Below, in pieces: positions 58,637 to 64,000 of a stretch of 64,000 nucleotides of DNA. The stretch lies in NCBI RefSeq assembly GCF_000744705.1, contig NZ_JQML01000001.1:5094017-5158016 (forward strand), given 5' to 3'. How positions within the stretch are numbered: the stretch's first letter is position 1; each line of letters begins with the position of its first letter. The notes below the pieces were generated by a model. That model did not search any database and was not told the origin of the DNA. It was given only the letters and a program-made list of their open reading frames with translations. The translations under genes and the position numbers were made by a program. Origin of the DNA: Streptacidiphilus albus JL83. Lineage in GTDB: Bacteria > Actinomycetota > Actinomycetes > Streptomycetales > Streptomycetaceae.

Positions 58637-59065
58637 ATGAGCACCGACAGCAACGCCACCGACCCGAAGACCGTCGTCATCCGCTACGTCGAGGCCGTCC
58701 GCGACGGCGACCTCGCCCTCATCCGCGAGAGCTTCGCCGAGGACGCCAGCTGGACCTACCTCGGCGACGTCCCGGTCCTCGGCCGGGTCTGGCGGGGCCG
58801 GGACACCATCGTCGACGAGTTCCTCGGCGGTGCCGGGGCGCTGTTCGCCCCGGGCACGGGGGCCGAGGTGGCGCTGGTCAACGCGTTCGCAGAGGGGGAG
58901 CAGGTGCTGGCCGAGTGGACGTCCAAGGCGACCGCGCGCAACGGCACGGCCTACGACAACCGCTGCGCCGGGATCTTCGCCGTCCGGGACGGCCGGATCG
59001 TCTCGGTCCGCGAGTACGCGGACACCCTCCACGTCGTCCGCAGCCTCTTCCCGGACGAGGCCTGA
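58637..59065 (+). CDS. SnoaL-like nuclear transport factor 2 family protein
   Basis: 142 residues, ATG 58637. PKTVVIRYVEAVRDGDLALIRESFAEDASWTYLG is the NTF2/SnoaL opening, followed by WRGRDTIVDEFLGG and EWTSKATARNGTAYDNRCAG, and VREYADTLHVVRSLF. Probable ketosteroid isomerase-type or detoxification accessory protein; activity unknown. Likely in one operon with the reductase, with a repeat in between. Confidence 0.85.
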   Translation: MSTDSNATDPKTVVIRYVEAVRDGDLALIRESFAEDASWTYLGDVPVLGRVWRGRDTIVDEFLGGAGALFAPGTGAEVALVNAFAEGEQVLAEWTSKATARNGTAYDNRCAGIFAVRDGRIVSVREYADTLHVVRSLFPDEA

Positions 59066-59089
59066 CCCGCCGCCCTGCGGGGAGCCGGG

Positions 59090-59247
59090 CGCGTCCGGGT
59101 GGGGCCAGCGGCCCAGGGCCTTGCCGTAGGCGCTGATGCCGGTGGTCTCGGTGGGCAGGTGGCTGCCGGGCGCGGAGAGGGCGGTCACCCGGTCGAACAG
59201 GGCGAGCATGTCGGCCTCCTGGAGGTACTGCCGCAGGCCCTCCCGAC
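59090..59247 (-). pseudogene. C-terminal remnant of a TIGR00027-type SAM-dependent methyltransferase
   Basis: Minus-strand REGLRQYLQEADMLALFDRV then TALSAPGSHLPTETTGISAY is the family's characteristic EGL..YL....L.L..RVTALSAPGS segment. The upstream nucleotide-binding part is absent, and downstream the sequence becomes unrelated. The remnant abuts another gene fragment. Confidence 0.6.
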
Positions 59248-59321
59248 AGCCAGCAGGTCGGCAGCTCCGGCCGGAGACCGGCGGCGAGCAGCCCCGAGGG
59301 TCGGGCCGCCGTCCCCGACTC

Positions 59322-59552
59322 GGCGCGGTGGCCGACGCGCTGGCGGGGCATGCCGAGGTCGCGTACGCGGCGGCGACCACCGGGCCCGGCAACCTCGCGG
59401 CCATGGTGGTGCGCCGGGACGCCGACGCGCTGTACGAGTACCTCGCCCGCCGACTGGGCGGGCGCCAGGGGGTGTTGAGCGCCGAGGCGACCCCGGTCAC
59501 CCGCCACATCAAGCGGTCCGGCGCTCTGCTCGGCCCGGTCCGTAGCGTCTGA
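59322..59552 (+). pseudogene. C-terminal remnant of an Lrp/AsnC-type regulator
   Basis: GAVADALAGHAEVAYAAATTG then GNLAAMVVRRDADALYEYLA is the Lrp ligand-binding domain; it ends ATPVTRHIKRSGALL. The HTH half and first strands are gone; the open frame extends left only through unrelated sequence. Not homologous in position to the intact double-Lrp gene at 22628. Confidence 0.7.
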
Positions 59553-59579
59553 GCAGCGCTTTCGTCCGGCCGCCTTTGA

Positions 59580-59602
59580 CATGCTCAGAAAATATGAGCA
59601 TG
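59580..59602. promoter_or_regulatory. Inverted repeat upstream of the lipase gene
   Basis: CATGCTCA and TGAGCATG are perfect 8-bp arms around seven AT-rich bases, just upstream of the promoter candidate at 59607. Candidate operator for the lipase. Confidence 0.5.
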
Positions 59603-59606
59603 CCTC

Positions 59607-59635
59607 TTGTTTTGTTACTTGTCGGTACCTAGCAT
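59607..59635 (+). promoter_or_regulatory. Promoter candidate of the lipase gene
   Basis: TTGTTT (59607-59612), 17 bp, TAGCAT (59630-59635). Fits a vegetative sigma promoter 80 bp before the start; the only AT-rich stretch of this length nearby. Confidence 0.45.
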
Positions 59636-59716
59636 CTGCCCGATCGACGCTGCTCTCCCGCTCCGAACCGCCCGGCCCATCCGCCGGGTGGTTTCCCTCC
59701 TCAACAGGAGCCACGC

Positions 59717-61381
59717 GTGACCAGACCAGCACTTGCCAGGACCGCCGTGCTAGCGGCGGCCGCACTGATCGGCGCCCTCGGGATGACCGGTACACCCGCC
59801 TTCGCCGGGGCTCCGGCGACCGCCGCCTCGACCACGTCGAGTGTGTCGGCCGCCTCGGCCCGCACCCCCGCCATCGTCGCCCTCGGCGACAGTGCGATCT
59901 CCGGCGAGGGGGCGGGCACGGACACCGACGACGCCTATGTCCCCGGGACCGACGGTCCGACCAACTTCTGCCACCGCAGCACCGAGTCGGAGATCTTCGA
60001 CACCGGGCTGTCCGGCACCACCGGAGTCGACCTCGCCTGTTCCGGCGCGCAGACCGGCGACCTGGTGAGCGATCCCACGCTCGCCAAGATCACCGGCGCG
60101 GGCAGCGGCGACTTCGGAGAGCCCAAGCAGGACGTCGAGTTGGCGCAGACCGCGGCGACGTACCAGGTGAAGATGGTGGTCGTCACCATCGGCGCCAACG
60201 ACGACTTCGACTTCAGCGGGATCATGGAGAGCTGCCTCGGGCAGTACTTCCCGATTCCGCAGTCGGAGGGCTGCCGCGACACCATCGGCAGCGCCGCCAT
60301 CACCGCCCGCGCCCAGGCGGTCATCCCCAAGATCGAGGCAGCGCTCACCGACGTCCGCGAGACCATGCGCAACGCCGGGTACGCCGACGGCTCGTACCAG
60401 CTGGTGATGCAGTCCTACTTCACCCCGATCACCCCCGACATCCGGACCAACACCTATGCGGGCAAGGTCGCCGACGGCTGCCCGGCCTACCCGGAGGACC
60501 TGGCCTGGGGCCACAACTGGGTGGTCCCGCAGCTCGACGACGCGCTCCGGACGGCGGCCGAGGCGGTGCCCGGCGTGCGCTTCCTCGACCAGCGCCGGGT
60601 CAGCTACGGTCACGAGGTCTGCGCCGAGATGACCACGTCGCCCTACGAGTACACCAACGGTGACGTGATCGACGTCAGCGAGCTCACCCGCAACGGCTGC
60701 GACTACTCCATCGGCATCCTCGGCCTGTGCGAGGACGAGATCCGGCAGTCCTTCCACCTGCGCGTCGCCGGCTACAAGGGCGAGGGCGCCTGCCTCGGGG
60801 AGTTCTTCGACGCCCCCTCCCAGCAGGAGGCCTACTGCACCCTGGACCAGGGCGACGGCACCACCATCGAGCCGCTGACGGTCGGTCAGCCCTTCGACGA
60901 CGCGCCCCAGGACGGCGCCTGGTTCCAGCTCACCAACCACGCCACCGGCCAGGTCCTGGACTTCTCCGGCGGCGGCACCTACGGCGACAGCACCAACGGC
61001 CGCCCGGCGATCACCTATCCGGCGGACGGCGGACTCAACCAGTCCTTCGTCTTCGAGGCCAAGTCCGACGGCAGCTACGAGCTCGACTTCAGCGGTAACC
61101 GCGACATGTGCCTGGACGCCACCGGCGCCTCCACCGCCGCCGGCACCCCGCTGGAGCAGTGGGGTTGCAACGGCAACGGCAACCAGCACTGGATGCTGGA
61201 GTCCGCGGGCAACGGCCTGTACAAGGTGGCCGACTCGCAGAACACCGACATGGTGGCCACCCTCGGCACCTCCGGCCTGACCGACTCCTCCGGGAACCCG
61301 GTCACCGTCCTCCAGCCCGACACCGGCGCGTCCGGCCAGCTGTGGCAGCTGACCCTGCTCGGGATCGTCTACCTCGGCTGA
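59717..61381 (+). CDS. Secreted SGNH/GDSL hydrolase with ricin-type lectin domain
   Basis: 554 residues from GTG 59717. Signal peptide (AVLAAAALIGALGMTGTPAFA). SEST-type SGNH domain: ALGDSAISGEGAG (nucleophile Ser59), TIGANDDFDF (block III Asn), and a His in SFHLRVAGYKGEG (His347) with several Cys for disulphides (FCHRSTES, VDLACSGAQ, NGCDYSIG). C-terminal ricin B-like lectin repeats (WFQLTNHATGQVLDFSGGG, NRDMCLDATGASTAAG, GNGLYKVADSQNTDM). Hydrolyses lipids or carbohydrate esters at surfaces bound by the lectin. Preceded by a promoter and palindrome. Confidence 0.9.
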   Translation: MTRPALARTAVLAAAALIGALGMTGTPAFAGAPATAASTTSSVSAASARTPAIVALGDSAISGEGAGTDTDDAYVPGTDGPTNFCHRSTESEIFDTGLSGTTGVDLACSGAQTGDLVSDPTLAKITGAGSGDFGEPKQDVELAQTAATYQVKMVVVTIGANDDFDFSGIMESCLGQYFPIPQSEGCRDTIGSAAITARAQAVIPKIEAALTDVRETMRNAGYADGSYQLVMQSYFTPITPDIRTNTYAGKVADGCPAYPEDLAWGHNWVVPQLDDALRTAAEAVPGVRFLDQRRVSYGHEVCAEMTTSPYEYTNGDVIDVSELTRNGCDYSIGILGLCEDEIRQSFHLRVAGYKGEGACLGEFFDAPSQQEAYCTLDQGDGTTIEPLTVGQPFDDAPQDGAWFQLTNHATGQVLDFSGGGTYGDSTNGRPAITYPADGGLNQSFVFEAKSDGSYELDFSGNRDMCLDATGASTAAGTPLEQWGCNGNGNQHWMLESAGNGLYKVADSQNTDMVATLGTSGLTDSSGNPVTVLQPDTGASGQLWQLTLLGIVYLG

Positions 61382-61468
61382 TCCCCGTCCGACCGTCGCC
61401 CGACCGGGGCGGAGGCGAGGCGGCTGCGGCTGCCGGGCCTCCGCCCCGCTCCACGGCGGGCGAAGGGG

Positions 61469-62146
61469 TCAGCGGTCGCCCGGGGTGACCAGGCCCGACT
61501 CGTAGGCGAAGACGACCGCCTGGGCCCGGTCGCGCAGGGCGAGCTTGGCCAGCACCCGGCCGACGTGGGTCTTCACGGTCTGCTCGGCGACGACGAGGGC
61601 GTCGGCGATCTCGGTGTTGGACAGGCCCCGCGCGATGAGCTCCAGCACCTCGGTCTCGCGCGGGGTCAGCCCGTTCAGGCGCAGCGCCGGATCGCGGCGC
61701 CGGACCGGCCGCTGCCGGGCGAAGTCCGCGATCAGCCGACGGGTGACCGAGGGGGCCAGCAGCGCGTCACCGGCGGCCACCACCCGGACCGCCTGGATCA
61801 GGTCGGTGATCGGGGCGTCCTTGAGCAGGAAGCCGCTGGCGCCGATGCGCAGCGCCTCGTAGACGTAGTCGTCCAGGTCGAAGGTGGTCAGCATCAGCAC
61901 CTTGGGGCGGTGGACGACGCCGGGCGGCGGGTCCAGCAGCTGCCGGGCTGCCTCCAGGCCGTTCAGCTCCGGCATCCGCACGTCCATCAGCACCACGTCC
62001 GGATGGGTGCGGCGGCTGACCGCGACGCCCTGGAGGCCGTCGGCGGCGTCGCCCACCACGTCGATGTCGCTCTGCGCGGAGAGCAGCGCGGCGAAGCCGG
62101 AGCGGACCATGGCCTGGTCGTCGACGACGACCACCCGGATCGTCAT
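61469..62146 (-). CDS. LuxR/NarL-family response regulator
   Basis: 225 residues, ATG 62146. Receiver IRVVVVDDQAMVRSGFAALL, phospho-acceptor Asp55 in VVLMDVRMPELNG, FLLKDAPI; LuxR HTH LTPRETEVLELIARGLSNTEIADAL then VKTHVGRVLAKL. Start overlaps the kinase stop (ATGA), so it is made in fixed ratio. Targets unknown; the ABC permease gene upstream is the obvious candidate. Confidence 0.93.
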   Translation of the reverse strand: MTIRVVVVDDQAMVRSGFAALLSAQSDIDVVGDAADGLQGVAVSRRTHPDVVLMDVRMPELNGLEAARQLLDPPPGVVHRPKVLMLTTFDLDDYVYEALRIGASGFLLKDAPITDLIQAVRVVAAGDALLAPSVTRRLIADFARQRPVRRRDPALRLNGLTPRETEVLELIARGLSNTEIADALVVAEQTVKTHVGRVLAKLALRDRAQAVVFAYESGLVTPGDR

Positions 62147-63456
62147 CTGCTGTCGTCCTTGTCCTCGGTGTCCTCGGTGTCCTCGGCGGGGACCGCCGGG
62201 GCGGTGAGCGGAATGCGGGCGGCGACCCGGAAGCCGCCGCCCGGCAGCGGACCGGTCTCCAGGGTGCCGCCGACCAGTCGGACCCGCTCGCCCATGCCGA
62301 CCAGGCCGTGCCCGGTGCCGACGCGCTCCAGCGGCTCGGCGGGCCGCGCCGGGGCGCCGTTGACGACCAGGACGGTCAGTTGGGAGCGGTCCTCGGAGAC
62401 GGTGACCGAGACCCGGGTGGGCGCGCCGGGTGCGTGCCGCACCACGTTGGCGAGCGCCTCCTGGACGATCCGGTACCCCGACAGCTCCACGGCCTGCGGC
62501 AAGTCGCCCAGGGCACCGCCCGGACCGTCCAGCCGCAGCTCGGCCGGGAGGCCGGCCCGCACGGTCGCCGCCACCAGCAGCGGCACCCGGGCCAGCGCCG
62601 GCTGGGGAGCCCGCTCGCCGTCGGCCTCCTCGCTCCGCAGCACGCCCAGCAGCCTGCGCATCTCGGTGAGCGACTCGCGTGCGGTGGCGGCGAGGGAGCC
62701 GAACTCCTCCCGGGCCTCGGGCGGCAGCCCGCCGATCCGGTAGGGGGCGCTGTCGGCCTGGACGGTGATCACCGACATGTGGTGGGCGACCACGTCGTGC
62801 AGCTCCCGGGCGATCCGGGTGCGTTCCTCCAGCAGGGTGCGCCGGGACCGCTCCTCCGCGCTGATGCGTTCCTGCGCGACCAGCCTCCGCAGTGCGTCGC
62901 CGCGCTCCCGCAGCGCCCCGCCGACCAGGAGCACCACCCCGCCGAACACGAACAGCGTGGTGTCGGTGCCGTCCCGGTCATGGGGGTGGATCAGTCCCAG
63001 GGCGAAGCCGGCCGCCCCGATCGTCAGCCATGCGGCGAGCAGGGTGCGGCGCGACGCGCGGCGGGTGAGCGCCAGCAGCAGGACCAGCTGTCCGACCAGG
63101 ACGGTCGACGGCCAGGGCCAGCTGTTCCCGGCGAGGCCCGGGGCCGACGCCAGGACCAGCGAGCCGACCGCGTCGGCGGCCGTCATCAGCAACCAGGCCG
63201 CCATCGGCCGGGCGACTCCCAGCAGCAGCGGCGCGGCCTGGGCGACGGCCAGCCCCACGGCGAGCGCGCCGCCCAGGCCGTAGGAGTGGGTCAGCAGCCG
63301 GGTGCCGACCAGCGCCAGCAGCAGGGTGAGCAGCAGTGCGCCGGCGTAGGGCAGCGCCCGCCGCCGGCGGTGCTCGGGATCGGCGAGCAGCGACCCCGGA
63401 CCCGGCCGACGCGGGGCCGGAGGTCCGCTGGCCCCGGTCCCGGCGCGATCGTCCAT
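62143..63456 (-). CDS. NarL/DesK-type sensor histidine kinase
   Basis: 437 residues, ATG 63456. Four to five membrane helices (ALPYAGALLLTLLLALVGTRL, AVGLAVAQAAPLLLGVA, STVLVGQLVLLLALT, LFVFGGVVLLVGGAL), then HisKA_3 with IARELHDVVAHHMSVIT (His220) and HATPase VQEALANVVRHAPGA, GTGHGLVGMGERVRLVGG. The C-terminus is an acidic repeat (EDTEDTEDKDD). Cognate of the response regulator that overlaps it. Confidence 0.92.
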   Translation of the reverse strand: MDDRAGTGASGPPAPRRPGPGSLLADPEHRRRRALPYAGALLLTLLLALVGTRLLTHSYGLGGALAVGLAVAQAAPLLLGVARPMAAWLLMTAADAVGSLVLASAPGLAGNSWPWPSTVLVGQLVLLLALTRRASRRTLLAAWLTIGAAGFALGLIHPHDRDGTDTTLFVFGGVVLLVGGALRERGDALRRLVAQERISAEERSRRTLLEERTRIARELHDVVAHHMSVITVQADSAPYRIGGLPPEAREEFGSLAATARESLTEMRRLLGVLRSEEADGERAPQPALARVPLLVAATVRAGLPAELRLDGPGGALGDLPQAVELSGYRIVQEALANVVRHAPGAPTRVSVTVSEDRSQLTVLVVNGAPARPAEPLERVGTGHGLVGMGERVRLVGGTLETGPLPGGGFRVAARIPLTAPAVPAEDTEDTEDKDDSR

Positions 63457-63510
63457 GGCGGGGCCAGCATAGGCGGACGTGCGGAGCGGTGCTGTCCGGC
63501 GGCGCACCGG

Positions 63511-64000
63511 TCAGGCGTCCCTGCGGCGCAGTTGCCGGGCCGCGAGCCCCAGAGCGGCGGCGGGGTAGAGGAAGCACAGGCCGAGACCGCTCCACGGCCC
63601 GAGCGCGGTCGGGTCGGGCAGCACATCGGTGATGGCGGTGCCGGCCGCCATCGGCAGGTACTTGTTGAGCTGCTCCGACCAGTCGCCCGGCAGGAACCCC
63701 ACGGTGATCGGGAGCACGAACAGCAGGCCGAACAGCGCGGAGACCGCCCCGGCGGTGTTGCGCAGCAGGGCGCCGAGGCCCAGCCCGAGCAGGCCCACGG
63801 CGGTGAGGAACAGCGCGCCGCCGAGCACCGCCCGGGCCGCGCCCGGATGGCCCAGGGTGGTGCCGAGGTGCTGGGCGGACAGGACCGACTGGCCGAGCAG
63901 GAAGGCCGCGACGGTTGCCGGCAGGCAGAGCGCCGTCGTGGTCAGCGCGAACACCGCGGCCTTGGCCCACAGCACCGGCAGCCGCCGGGGGACCGCCGCC
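63511..64000 (-). CDS. ABC-2-type transporter permease (5' end cut by window)
   Basis: The visible 163 residues are the C-terminal half of an ABC-2 permease: helices ALTTTALCLPATVAAFLLG, ALFLTAVGLLGLGLGALLR, and SALFGLLFVLPITVGF, then a conserved extracytoplasmic LPMAAGTAITDV and a last helix (LGLCFLYPAAALGLAARQL) with a basic tail. The frame runs to the window edge. Partner ATPase expected beyond. Next to a two-component system on the same strand, an arrangement common for peptide-antibiotic exporters. Confidence 0.8.
   Translation of the reverse strand, partial: AAVPRRLPVLWAKAAVFALTTTALCLPATVAAFLLGQSVLSAQHLGTTLGHPGAARAVLGGALFLTAVGLLGLGLGALLRNTAGAVSALFGLLFVLPITVGFLPGDWSEQLNKYLPMAAGTAITDVLPDPTALGPWSGLGLCFLYPAAALGLAARQLRRRDA

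Noticed and set aside
59136-59552. Intact 138-residue regulator
   Set aside because: Only the last ~75 residues match the Lrp family; the rest of the frame is antisense to the methyltransferase remnant.
62161-62190. Tandem repeat TCCTCGGTG
   Set aside because: It lies inside the kinase coding sequence and encodes the acidic EDTEDTEDK tail, so it is not an intergenic element like the stop-anchored repeats.

Overview
The window is high-GC actinobacterial chromosome, most likely from a member of the Streptomycetaceae (Streptomyces, Kitasatospora or Streptacidiphilus). This rests on the very GC-rich codon third positions, the frequent GTG and TTG starts, paired SigF-type sigma factors, a tadA gene with its acidic companion protein, and a recognisable core order: sigma factors, small membrane protein, PP2C phosphatase, tRNA-Ser, tadA, upp, LytR_C protein. 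No species can be named from the sequence alone.

Layout. 1-10.7 kb: the 3'-truncated end of a large PAS pseudo-kinase, tRNA-Ser(GCT), an L,D-transpeptidase lipoprotein, two identical tRNA-Arg(ACG) genes flanking a NodB deacetylase, a DUF3626 protein, a MarR/MFS drug-efflux pair, and mscL. 10.7-16.2 kb: a kinase-like P-loop protein, an aldo/keto reductase, a two-gene D-glucarate catabolic operon, a small membrane protein and a tyrosine phosphatase. 16.3-23.7 kb: two SigF-type sigma factors, small proteins, a candidate structured RNA with C-rich loops, a membrane PP2C phosphatase, an M20 hydrolase and a double-domain Lrp regulator.

23.7-32.9 kb is an accessory island in tRNA-Ser(CGA). Three direct copies of the tRNA 3' half plus its terminator mark two integrations in tandem. 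Unit A (about 7.1 kb) holds a two-component system and an ABC (FtsX-type) exporter; near-identical palindromes precede both operons. Unit B (about 1.9 kb) holds an AbiE-type toxin-antitoxin pair. Neither unit has a recognisable integrase.

33-64 kb returns to core and species-specific genes: tadA and partner, upp, a LytR_C protein, a CorA channel, a Tat-exported phosphatase, a DUF2079 membrane protein, a ROK regulator, a polysaccharide synthase coupled to a beta-helix protein, a flotillin/NfeD-like pair, an S53 peptidase, a membrane Ser/Thr kinase, a LysR/quinone-reductase/SnoaL cluster, a gene graveyard, a SGNH lipase with a ricin-type lectin domain, and a second two-component system next to an ABC permease cut by the window end.

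A cross-cutting feature is a set of short (14-17 bp) tandem repeats that begin at, or a few bases from, the stop codons of four unrelated genes.
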